From: Apus apus
Lineage: Eukaryota; Chordata; Aves; Apodiformes; Apodidae
Length of the DNA stretch: 64,000 nt
NCBI RefSeq assembly: GCF_020740795.1
Contig: NC_067290.1
Span: forward strand, 21,213,001 to 21,277,000
Reading direction: 5' to 3'
In this document: one piece after another, positions 46,308 through 57,332 of the stretch
How positions within the stretch are numbered: position 1 is the stretch's first letter
Layout: every line of letters begins with the position of its first letter
Translations under genes and position numbers: made by a program
Notes under the pieces: generated by a model
Told to the model about the DNA's origin: nothing
Seen by the model: the letters and a program-made list of their open reading frames with translations, nothing else
Databases searched by the model: none

Positions 46308-47959
46308 CTGAAATGTAACAGTGCATTACTGATCACTGACACAGGACTCTGAAGGTAGCCAGAAAAAGTGCAAAGGATGTGAACAGAAATAAACACAAAA
46401 ACTATTAATTAAAAACATTTTTGTTACAGCAAAAGAGAAGCAACTAATTACTGCAATATGTTCCCTATCCTACTAAGGATCCTAATCTTTGTCTATGTTT
46501 TAAAGAGTTGCCCAGTAGTTAAGAACACCTGCACAGACTCAAACTTCATTTTTGCAGAGAACTGTGTTCATTTCTGCTTTTCTTTCTCTTTCTCTCTTTC
46601 CCTAACTTGGTAAGTATTACAATTACCATTGTGCCAACATTAATGTTGTGGTCACAGCACCAAGCCTGTCAGAGCTGAAGGAGGGTCTAGACAATGCTCT
46701 TGGTCCACACTTTAGTTCTAGGCAGCCCTGCAGGCTCTGCTGGACAGGAGGAGTCAACTCTCACTACTACTCTGCAAATTGCTTTGAAGTCGCTTTGGGT
46801 TTTTCCCCATTTCTGCAGTAAAGCAATGTCAAAAGCCTTTGTGTCATGCTTATTATACTATTTTGATTCACATCCCCTAATCCCAGTTAATTGCTCTTTG
46901 GCACACTCTGCACTTTCAGTCATGTATGTTTTAAGCAACCCTCTGGTATTCAGTCAATGCAAAGCTGGTTTTTAATCAAGATACTTGAAATTCTTTACTC
47001 AGAGGCTGAGAAAATACCCAGTCTCCTCAGCCAGACAACGTGGATCACCCAGCCCTCACTGGGCACAAAGGGAACACATTTTCCCTATGGAGCACACCAA
47101 CTTCTGCTGAGCCAGTGTATCTGTGTGTAGCCACCCCAGCAGGAAAGCTGGCCTGTCCATACAGGTGGCTTTGTCCTGAGCTGGTACAGTAAGCAGAACT
47201 TATGTTATTTGGAAGGACTTTCAACAAAAAGTCACTCTGAGAAACGGATTTGTCCTTTTGCAATAAATAAAGCATTTCAGCTAAAATGGACATGGGCCCA
47301 GGTGCATGGGGTGGTGGGGATGGGGTGGTCCTGCTCCCCCAGGGGGGATGGCCCTGGCCGGGTGCTGCACGGGTTCCACGGGATACAAACAAAATATGGA
47401 AAAGGCAGTCACAACTGCCCATCTGTTCTCCAAAAACAGAGTAAGAAATGCATGGAGAGGGTCATGCAGAGCAAGACAATGAAACATGACAGCCAGGCAG
47501 CCCGATGGGACACAGCTGGCCTGCAGGGCCTGCACACAGGGTCCTGGGGAGACCTTTCAGAGAAGTTCTGCTTATTTCCACCTGAGGGCTCCCAGTGAAA
47601 CCATGGAACTACACATCACTCAGCCAGTGCAGGAGACTAAAAACTCTCTTTTCCTGTTCTTTATGTCCAACAAACAGAGGAGGACCATGAAGAAGGTAAG
47701 TAGGAAGTACATAACTGGAGATGTGCCAAGGAGACGGTCGGCCCCATCTCAGTCTTACCCAGCCCTGGCAGTGAGTTTTGTCAAACATCACTACTGAACA
47801 GTTTCAAAAAGGAAGTTTCAGCCCAAACAGCTAACTTCCAGCTTTGATTTATTAAATGGAGGGTGGGGGAAAGCACACACACTTCTGTGTATATTTTAAT
47901 ACCAAGGAAAAGAAAGTAAATCTCAGAGCAAAATTCAGTGAAACTTGCGTATTACTTAC
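46308..47959 (-). other. RAD18: RAD18 intron (1.7 kb)
   Basis: Donor GTAAGT at 47959 and acceptor TTACATTTCAG ending at 46308, phase 1. No transposable element or RNA gene is recognised. The + strand open frames at 47,200-47,800 carry no domain. Confidence 0.75.
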
Positions 47960-48020
47960 GATAATCAGTGTGGATCTCGTCTATTTCTTCCTCTGTCTGA
48001 TCCTTTGTGAAGGTCAAGCT
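47960..48020 (-). CDS. RAD18: RAD18 coding exon, RAD6-binding domain (middle)
   Basis: This 61-base exon gives visible residues 264-284: SLTFTKDQTEEEIDEIHTDY plus the first base of an Arg codon. It matches SVMVFTKDQTEKEIDEIHSK of human RAD18 very closely. The acceptor is TGACTTCTGTAG and the donor C|GTAAGT. The exon is far too short to appear as a long open frame and was found by homology. It lies in the helical segment that contacts RAD6. Confidence 0.92.
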
Positions 48021-48718
48021 CTACAGAAGTCACCCAAACGTTTATTGATAGAAGCAAACGATTACAGAGCTGCATACTTTAGAACTAGACACTTAAAACT
48101 GGAAGAAGGTTCAGCTGTCTGTTTTTCCCCACGGGCTCTCACCACCTCATCCCCAGACAGAGTCTATTGAATGTAGGTTCATGTGCTGTCTTGCTTTGCT
48201 TTCCCAAAGTCAACAGGACTGCACCCCATGTAACACTCAGCATGTATGGACCATAAAGTATTTCCTAATCCTGTGCAACAAACACGATCCTAAAGTCACA
48301 AAAGTATCATATGTCATGGGAAAAGAACAGGCACTATAGCTGATACGGAAGCAAGGAATTTGCTAGCTAAATCCTAGAGAATTCTAGGAAGCAAAATATT
48401 CCCCACACTGCCATGCAGGGTCAACATCCTCCAATATGACCAACAGGAACATTTCTCAAGAATTTTTACTGCAATCAAAAAATGTTCCTAATTAAGTAGT
48501 CCAGGCATAGAAACATCAGCAGTACACAAAGAACTGCCCATGACATAAGAGTGGTATGAGAACATCCTGTTGATTATGAGATGGTAAATGCAAATTCCAA
48601 CCTGCAGTCCAGGAATCTGAGAATTCCCATAGTAAAGTGGCAGGCAATCATGGTCAGTGTCCACTCTGCAATTTCTCCTAACCATTGCCCCATATGGGAA
48701 CAAAGATAATTATCTTAC
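48021..48718 (-). other. RAD18: RAD18 intron (0.7 kb)
   Basis: A short phase-0 intron, with donor GTAAGA at 48718 and acceptor TTCTGTAG ending at 48021. Nothing else is recognised in it. Confidence 0.8.
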
Positions 48719-48795
48719 CTTTTCACTGCTTTTATTACATTCAAGCTGAACCCGAATCTTCTCATTCTTTTCCAGCTCTTTAACAACCTCTGCAA
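48719..48795 (-). CDS. RAD18: RAD18 coding exon, start of RAD6-binding domain
   Basis: This 77-base exon gives visible residues 238-263. TT completes a GTT valine codon, followed by AEVVKELEKNEKIRVQLECN and KSSEK, then GTAAGA. It aligns with SAAEIVREIENIEKTRMRLEASKLNE-type sequence of mammals, a charged helix at the start of the RAD6-binding region. The acceptor is TTTCCCAACAG. Phase fits both neighbours exactly (2 + 25 codons). Confidence 0.9.
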
Positions 48796-51700
48796 CTGTT
48801 GGGAAATACAAGAAACGGATCACTAGCACAGGAGCTGTTAAATAAAAAGAAGTAACAGCCCTGAATGAAACTATCACGAGTTTCAGTCACAGAGACAAAC
48901 CAGCATGAGCTCTCCAACAGACTTCAGTGAGAGGCAAACCTCAAACGGCAGGGGCAGAGCAGCAGAGCCTGAGACATCGGGAGGGGAGCCAGGGGGGTGG
49001 GCAGGAGGACCCCAAGCCCCTCACTCCTTGCTGGCAGCTGGCTCCCAGCCACCTCCTGGGCTGATGCTCTCATTTCCTTTGTATTGAATTCATGGGAAAA
49101 TGCAGACTTCTGAATCTTGCTCTAGCACACTATAGTGTTTCTGTTGTCTACAGGCGTGGCTTTTATAGTTTCCATTTTATAATGTAACTTTAAACAGAAG
49201 ATAAAATAATAACATCAACTGTTTATCTTATGTTTATACCTCCCAGCACTGCCCTCCAAGGAACCACAAAACTGTCTGCAGGCTTTTGTCCAAACCCATA
49301 GTTCAAAGATGAATTACAATGTACTGTAACTATCAAGTCTGACACCTCAAGAGCACATAAACAGACATAACTGTGTTAATATTTCAACTAAGACTACAGC
49401 TATGCAGGACCCTGCATGGGATATTTTGACATTTCCTTTTACACATCTGTTTCTACATTTAATCATTTCCACAGAGCTACTACGTAGCTATGGGTATTTA
49501 TTAAAACAAACACTGTCAACACACAGTAACAGAGAACAAGAAGCTTATTAATCTGTGAAGGAATAAAACCTGTTCAAAACTGGTTTAAAGAAAATCCATT
49601 AATTTGGCACCTTTGCTTCCTCAGGGGCACAGCTATTAGTGTTACACAGTGACCTGCTGCCACTGAAAGGGCATGTCTGCATCTTAACTGCTAGCTTAAT
49701 AATTCACCCGTTATAAACAGGTATTGAGCCAGATCTCACTAAGTGTCTTGCACTATTGAGGGCAGAGCAGCTGAAGTACACCCTGGCACACTGTGAAACT
49801 CCTCATTTAGCAGCCTGGAGGAAGGAGGCAGGTGGGGACTTGGTGCTGCTTCATCCCCAGCATCAAGTGAAGAATCCCCCCTAGAGCTGAGGACTCCCCC
49901 ACACTTCAAAGGATAGCAGAGACCTGCACAGCTTCAGCACACCTGGAGTGGACATGGGTTCCAGGGGAACCAGCACCCACTTCCCACACGGACCTTCCTG
50001 CACCATCACAGCAGCAGTGCAGACACTACCCCATAACCCTTCCTTTCCTCAGCCCGAGCTGCCACGGCTCCCAACCAGACCACTCCCCACTTCAAAACTG
50101 CCCCACTCCTGTTAAGCCATCAGACCACAGCCTATCTCCACCACTTGCAGCAGCTTCACCTCTATTCCAGCTGCTGGGGGAACTTGGAGAGGGGCTTTGA
50201 GTGTTTAATTAAATTTCCAAAACTAACATAAATCATATTGTGATTGAAATTCTGAGACAAGTGTTCTATCAGACTTGAACAACAAACTTCCTGAACTTCT
50301 ACTGTTGTTGAAGGCAAACACAGCCTTAACTGAGCACGCTGGTTCTGGCATCCTGCTCGAAGGGTGCCTCTCACCCCAGCCCCAAGTTACTCATTCCTGT
50401 TACAGACCAGCAGGAAATAGCACTTGTGATGTGTAGCTGTGCACTCGCAGTGGTACCTGAGCTGCCCCCTGGTGCTGCTGAACCCAGCTCTGCAGGAGGG
50501 GCTCCTCAGCTCCAGCCCACTTCCCTGCTCCCTCAGGCAGTTCCTGACAGTCCCACTGCCAGAGAGACCAAAAATTGACTTGGTCCAAGACGTTTCTGAG
50601 CCCTCTAATACAAACAAAAACATTCAGAGTTGTTAACAACTTCTGGAAGACATGGTGAATTTTGGTCTCTCTGTCACTGAAAATTAAAGGGATGAAAACT
50701 GAGGGTGAGGAACAACATTTCTCATCTCTCTGCCTTCGAGGGACCTGAGCCCAGGTCTTGCCAGCAGCAGGACTGACTCACATCACAGCCCTAGCAGACC
50801 ACAAGCTCTGTCCTGAAACCAGAGCAGAACAGGCAATACCAGCAATATGAGAACTCCAGGACACCACGGGCTGTGCAGCTCCCCAGAGAGCAACATCAGA
50901 ACATCATCCTGGCAGAAATTTCTTTAAAAGGACTGTTTGCCATAAGCTTCTAACCAAATAAAAATAATATACACTATAAATCTGCTGTCTGTCTCTCACC
51001 CACACACACCAGTGTATCTGTGCTTTTACTTGTATCATGTGCAGAGCTGAATTGAAAGATGACAAATTACATCTTTTTTAAAGATCCATGTTTTCATCTT
51101 GTATAAAATAGAAGATATAAGATGAGTTGAGACAGTTCTCCCTCTAGTTCATACACACTATTAAAAAAATTTTAAATGGCCACCCGACCTACAAAAGCAG
51201 GCAGCAAAAAAAACCCTGCTGGGATCTCATCCTCCCTGCTCAAGCCCTGGCAGTTTCCAAGCATTAAGCCTGAGCACATGTGAACAACAGGCTGCTGCTT
51301 AGAGCAAGTTTATCTTGCACTCACATTAGAGACTAAAACACATTCCTCTTATCCCACACAGCTCTTTCATGCTAAATATAGTCTCAGTTTAATTGTATAA
51401 AATTGCTGCCAAGCACCTAAATGGATATAAACTCCAACAACACATTAACAGTCTTATTAGTTCACTCTACCCTTACCTACCATCTCCAAAAAGAAATCTA
51501 ATTTTGAAATTAAATCCAGCAAAAATATAAAAGTCTCAGTGTATATGAGAAAGAGAACAGTCAGAACAAAAGATAAACCAATCATCTATTCACTTACCAA
51601 GACCCTCACATATTTCCAATTCTTTGACTATGAGCCTCAGAGTCTAATTTGGAGATACTCATTAAAATGAAAAAAATCAGTGAGAACACACAACACTTTT

Positions 51701-51907
51701 CAGAACAGAGTAAGTGTCCATAATACAGCAACACATTTCTGCTTTCATTACATTTCCTTTTTAATAATTTTTATAAGAAACATTCTCCCTGTTCCAGTTT
51801 TCCCAAATACTCAAGCCAGCCTTGTTCCTACCCTGGGAACTAAAAGAAGCAGAAATGCATACAAACAGTTTGTGATGATAACAGCTTTGCTAGCATTTCT
51901 AACTCAC
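48796..51907 (-). other. RAD18: RAD18 intron (3.1 kb)
   Basis: Donor GTGAGT at 51907 and acceptor TTTCCCAACAG ending at 48796, phase 1. No transposable element is recognised. The region around 49,800-50,560 is locally GC-richer with chance open frames on both strands. Confidence 0.75.
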
Positions 51908-52092
51908 CTGATTTGGGATTTAGAGAATCACACTGAGCATTATACACGTGCACAAACTCCTGGTGTCTTTTAATGAGCTGCTGCCGGGTCCCCTGGGTAG
52001 ACAGACCATGTTCCTTCAGTTTCTTCTTCAAATCACGATCAGAGAGCAAGTTGTAAACAACTTTAGACATAGGCTTCCTTTTGTGGGCAGAA
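51908..52092 (-). CDS. RAD18: RAD18 coding exon, SAP DNA-binding domain
   Basis: This 185-base exon gives visible residues 176-238. T completes an AAT codon, then SAHKRKPMSKVVYNLLSDRD and LKKKLKEHGLSTQG follow, and on to NAQCDSLNPKS. The SAP helix-turn-helix (about residues 187-221) binds DNA and is needed for RAD18 focus formation. It is nearly identical to human RAD18 (VYNLLSDRDLKKKLKEHGLS). The acceptor is TTCCTCTGGCAG and the donor TCAG|GTGAGT. This is the best conserved visible exon and, with the next exon upstream, fixes the gene identity. Confidence 0.97.
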
Positions 52093-54810
52093 CTGCCAGA
52101 GGAAAAGGAAATAAACTGCTTTAAATAAATACATCTAGTAAGAATCAAAACACGGACTTAAGATTTGTAGAAGGCATGTTACCCACTCTGGGTAAGGAGT
52201 AGTTGGAAGAATCATTTCAGCCATGCCAGACACACAGACAAGTACTCAAGGTGTCAGAGGTGCAAGGGCCACAGCTCCAGGAAGCTGCAACATATTTCCA
52301 TCTAGCAAAAAGAAAACTGGGATGCACAGAAAGCAACAGGTCTAGTCTGGTTTTCCACAGGGAATGGTGCAAACCCCCTCATGCACCCAGGACTGTGCCT
52401 CAGTCTTTAGTTTCTACAGCAAAGGCTCCAGAATCCACCAGCAAACACGGTCTTGCTCATCTCCACCAGGATCTGCACTCGCTCTGAATTCCAAAGTTAG
52501 TGCCCTGGATTCAGATGCTGAAATACAGGATTTCCACCCAAGTACTGGTCGTGTCTTACCTGAACCAGTGGGTGAGTTCTAAAAGCATTAAAACTGCAAG
52601 CCAAGATTAGGGAACTTTTCAGTTTCTGGGAAAATGACTTTGAGAAAAACAGTCATGTACCTGACAGCAAATCTGTAGTTCCCTCCTAACAGAAGGATAG
52701 TTTGGTTAGTGAGAGAGTGGCATTAAAGAGAACTAAGAGTACTATCAGGTGAATAACATCTAAAACCAAAATTTACTCATTCACACTGCTTTATGTCATA
52801 GGAAATTAACATTCCTGGTACAGCTACAGAAAACATCTTAATTACACAACACTGCTGTAGAAAATTCAAGTCCTACTACAACTTTTGTCATCTAAAATTA
52901 GCAGAACAGTTTCCTTCTGCACAAATGAGCTCATTCTTCCCTACACCTGGTGAAATAGACTCAAACTAGCCAAGAAAGGTACCAAAATCAATCTACTGTC
53001 TCACTCGCTGTCTTCAACTGAATTTATTGGCTACAGGAGAAGAGCATTTAGAGACACTTTTCTTCCTGCAGCAAAATGAAGTTCAGCTGCACCACCCTGA
53101 ATTATAGAACAGCCAATAGTTTCCCATTGTGAAAGCAAGAGACTCATTTCCAAACTCCATTCAGCACTTTCATTATGTTGAAAATAAATTTCGAAGTAAA
53201 AAAACCAAAACAATAAAACAAAAGCTTGTGCAGAGCTTCTGCAAAAACTGTCATTAACTCATTTACTCTCATATAGGCCCTGTGGCATAGGTGGCAGAAA
53301 ACAGATGCATTAGCACAACATGCTTTTCAGGAAAAGACTTGTCAGATCTTTTGGGAAATACACAAGATTTCATTGAATTAATAAATCTTGTTAAAGTCCT
53401 GAAAAACCTTTGCGTGTATTTGCAATTCAGCATCAGCAGGACCCAGAAGAGTGATGACAGCTTTGTGAGCAGCTACATGAAAACAGTTCACAACAGTTTT
53501 GAATCCTAAAGTTGGTGAGGTTTTTTTTCCCCCCATCCTTGAGAAATGCAGAGTTCTTTGTGAATACACACTTGCCTTGTGTATGTATACATGAGTCTTG
53601 TGCAGGTTTTAGGGACTAAATTATCAGTTCTGCTGAAAAACTGCTCACCTGTTAAGATAACACCACGTGCTCCTAATTTGAGAATAAACAGAGCTAAATT
53701 TCCTCAGAGAAGAACTAGAGATGTGCTGTTACTGAAACCTGAACAACACTGCCATAATATAAATATCTTGCCCAAAAACCAGCGTTCAACACAGAACAGC
53801 CAGGCCGCAAGAAGTATCCTGTGTGACACTTCCTTAAGATCTAAGCAGTCTACATAAAACTAGCAAAATTTAAAATTCTGTTAGGGACATGGGCTTGGCA
53901 CCAAAGAACGATCTGGCTTTTATTTCCATTCATTAAGAACAGAGAAAACACTAAAAACATTCCAAAGTAAAATGAAAGTGTAACATCAGATTTCAATATT
54001 AATTTACTATTTATTCGTCTTCAAAGTCCTTTACCTTACAGACTGCATTCTAAGCATGACTGGGCAAAATAAGAAAATTACTTCCTAATTCAGGGTTCAG
54101 AGGAATTGGAAATACAGGCACACAGTGAAACCACTCACAGTAAAAGAACCTCACAGTTCTTAAGTCTGATGAATTAGAAATAATCATGGCCTAAGTTTAT
54201 GCCAGTAAGTAAAATAAACTGAAATGTACACTTGTGATGTGAATGTGGTGGCCCTAAGGCAGAGGCATGAAATCAAAGGCGTGAATTAATCTTATGGACA
54301 TTGAAATCCTAATGAAACAACCTTGACTTGGGCAGCTTAGAAAGAACCACAGTGAGCTGAGTAAGGTGCCATTTTTATTTTTCAACTTGACACCTAGGGG
54401 AGCAATTGTCTTTTGGCCCATCTGAAATGAGGGAAGCAATTCATTCACCAAGTGAAAAATGAGCGTAGGAGTTACCTGAATAGAATTTTAATGCTAGTGA
54501 GCAGAAATGTGATGACAATAACATACAGAGTAAGTTTTACTCTCAGGCTTAACTATTTAAAATGTTGTCCAGAGTTTTCTTGCCCCTAGAAGACAAAAAG
54601 TAACTCTGCTGGTGACCCACAAACTTTTGTGAGAGGGGAAAATCACCACAATGCTATTTATACAGTGATTTTAGAGTGATCAATACAGCAGGCAACCAAG
54701 AAACAGGCACAATCCATTGCATCACAACCCATGAACTAGTAGTATTTCTTGTTTCAGCAGATCAGAAAAATGGCTACACGCATATAGAAGTTTTTAAAGA
54801 TGTTTCTTAC
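52093..54810 (-). other. RAD18: RAD18 intron (2.7 kb)
   Basis: Donor GTAAGA at 54810 and acceptor TTCCTCTGGCAG ending at 52093, phase 2. No transposable element is recognised. Confidence 0.75.
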
Positions 54811-54910
54811 TTTCTGAGGCTGTCCTTCTTGTCTTCTCTTGTCAAGCAGCTGTCCAGATGTTTGTTTATATAGTGCTCTGGAATAGCAACCTCACAAACA
54901 GGACACTCCA
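54811..54910 (-). CDS. RAD18: RAD18 coding exon, UBZ4 zinc finger
   Basis: This 100-base exon gives visible residues 143-176. TG completes a GTG valine codon, then ECPVCEVAIPEHYINKHLDS and CLTREDKKDSLR follow. The C2HC zinc ligands Cys145, Cys148, His160 and Cys164 (visible numbering) are all present. This UBZ4 finger binds ubiquitin and helps RAD18 reach ubiquitinated chromatin. Human RAD18 has CPVCGVNIPESHINKHLDSC in the same place. The acceptor is TTGCTTTCAG and the donor AA|GTAAGA. Phase fits both neighbours. Confidence 0.96.
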
Positions 54911-56976
54911 CTGAAAGCAAGGGAGAAGGAATTAACTAACGTGTATATTACAGTGAAGAGCAAATGTTTTCATCAGGAAAAGTAATTGCTGATTGAAGTC
55001 AATGAAAATCCAGAATTCCAGATGTCTTTTTTTTTTTAATAGATCTGCCATTTCTATCCAGAATCTGCATTTTTAGCTCTCATTTTCATTCCAGAAGATT
55101 CATTTTCCTCTCTATGGAACATCAGAATGGCTCTCATCTTCCCTGCAGCCAGATGGAATGAAATGTCTAATAAAAGTCTAGAATCACACACATACTACAC
55201 AGAAACCTAGGGGCTGGTACAAACACAAGCACATTTCCATGCTAATGTCTTTCACTTTTGCAGTATTTCACTCTGCTGCTTCATTTTGCTGAAAGAGTAA
55301 AGCACAAACTCTACTCATAATGTCCCCCATCTCTGGCTCTCAACAGCACTGTCAAAACTTGGGTTAACTCAGCCTCTCAGGGCCCTCCCCAACTCAGTTC
55401 TTCTTGCATCGTATTTTCAAGAAGCACCTATAAACATTACCTGTAAAGACAGTCAAAAACACAGACTTAAAACATTTGTCTTTAGCAATCACATTACGTC
55501 AAAACCAAAAGGCTAAATCAACAGTATGAGGAAGCCTCCTTATTCCCTGGATTAGTATGAAGTCAGTTTTGATTTAAAAGACAAAAACAAAAAGCAACCT
55601 ATGGAAAAGGCTGTGAAATGTGGGAACTGAGAGTTCTCTAGTTACACGGCTTTGCAATTCCTGACTCCCATCACATCATACTCTGTCCAAGGGGGTAAAA
55701 ATAAAAAGCTGGGCCAGCAACATAAACCAAATAGTTCTGAGCAGCCTATTATTGTATTTGAAGTTAATATTTCAATTCTTCATTCTTCAGGGGTTGGAAC
55801 TTGATGATCTTTAAGGTCCCTTCTAACCCAAACCATTATATAATTTCCAAACACAGGAACAAATAACACTCACTAAAACCACTTCAGCATCACCTCATTT
55901 CAAGTCCTTCATTTATATTGTTTGACCAACTACTTTGCATTTGTAGAAATAATTTCAATGTAATGCATGCTCGAGGATTTAATAGGGTCATAAAATGCTA
56001 AGCAAGTGAAAATTTTGATTGCTGAAGCATAAATGAGCAGTAAAATTCCGTATGAGTTTTAAATTACTAATGTAAGTGAGTTTGATGCATAAAACTAGGC
56101 AACTTAACTTCTGGCCAAGTCGATGCCACACTCTAATGGCTACTCCTCTGGCTGTACCACATCTTTCAGCAGTATTTACCCAGCTAATGAATAAATGTGG
56201 ACTTTGGAGTGCCAGTTCAATAAATTGTTAAACAAAAGATAAAAGAACAGATAAATACAAACTAATTAGAGTCAGAGTTGTACTCCTACGTGGTCTTTAA
56301 TTCAGGCTTTTAGTTGGGTCAGTAGGATGCCTGCCCTCGTGTCAGAACTAAGAGGATTCTGTGATTTTATTGTACTTCATTAGTATAAATGGGCGTTTTC
56401 ATGCTTCAAAATAAATTAATCTTAACACTGGAGAATACTGGAAGAATAAAGCAGATTACACGCTTCTGATGTGTGTATGAATAGGAATATTAACCAAAAC
56501 AAAGCCAGGATCATTTTGATTCTGGGTACACCCATCAAACAACAAATACATTGTAAAACACCTTGCTTCTGGTTACCTAAGGACAGGAGAGCAGAAGGAA
56601 TGTCAGTGTTGTCTGTCCAGTCATTGAGGGGAAGGAGAGAGAAAATTACTTCATTTTTTACTGAGTCAGTCTGTTGTGCAACTATTGTTGTTTAGAGTTG
56701 TTACTCAAAGCAAAGGAATGTGCAGGCATTGAACTCCATTTAATTGCTTGGCATCAGCCCAGACTTCCTCAGGAATATGCCTGTAGCAGAGCTGTCCCAC
56801 ACAAGCCATGATCTGAATGAAGCTCAGTCCAGTTCACTGGGAAGCACCAGGACATGCCAGTGCAGATCAGACACTGCAGAGAGGTGAGAGCACTGAGGGC
56901 ACTCTGATGCCTACAGCCAACACAGCCACAGCCCTGGGGAGCACAACAGGACAGAAACAAAAATTAAGCATCCCAC
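54911..56976 (-). other. RAD18: RAD18 intron (2.1 kb)
   Basis: Donor GTGGGA at 56976, a weaker but acceptable donor, and acceptor TTGCTTTCAG ending at 54911, phase 1. It contains a short CR1 tail at about 55789-55848. Confidence 0.8.
55789..55848 (+). mobile_element. CR1 LINE, extreme 3' tail (60 bp)
   Basis: The segment GGGGTTGGAACTTGATGATC, then TTTAAGGTCCCTTCTAACCC and AAACCATTATATAA is the last 60 bases of an avian CR1 element in + orientation, antisense to RAD18. Everything 5' of it is absent. Confidence 0.88.
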
Positions 56977-57332
56977 CTTTCTTGACTACTTTTAGCACTG
57001 ATGTAGAAGGCTTTTCATGACTTCTGGTGCTCTTGGGACTCTCTTGTGATCCCACTTCATTGTCTTTACCATCAGCTTCTGTGGATCTGCTATAAAGGTC
57101 ATTGTGTTCCTCGGTTCTGAAACTCTTCTGATCTGTGCCTGCCAGATCATCTGCCTTTGTTGAGGAGCAGACTTTTTCCTTTCTCAAGAAACTATCGATC
57201 ACTGGCAACTCTTCTTTTAAAGCTGGCCAAGCAGCAGGACTCCTAGCATGGCTTTTGCCAGCTGAACGCCTGTTACTGGCCAATGGAGATGAAATCAGGG
57301 GAGTATCCAAGACCAACTGGAACAGCTGTTGT
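56977..57332 (-). CDS. RAD18: RAD18 coding exon, linker between RING and UBZ4
   Basis: This 356-base exon gives visible residues 24-143. The A completing an Arg codon is followed by QQLFQLVLDTPLISSPLASN, PALKEELPVIDSFLRKEK, STSVLKVVKK, and a G that begins the Val before the zinc finger. The start matches the mammalian LLQFALESP, and the end matches PSTSTLKQVTK of human RAD18. The middle is Ser/Glu/Lys-rich and poorly conserved, as in other RAD18 proteins. The donor is AAAG|GTGGGA. The acceptor GATGCTTCTAG has a modest pyrimidine tract, but it gives exact phase (1 + 118 codons + 1) with both neighbours. Confidence 0.9.
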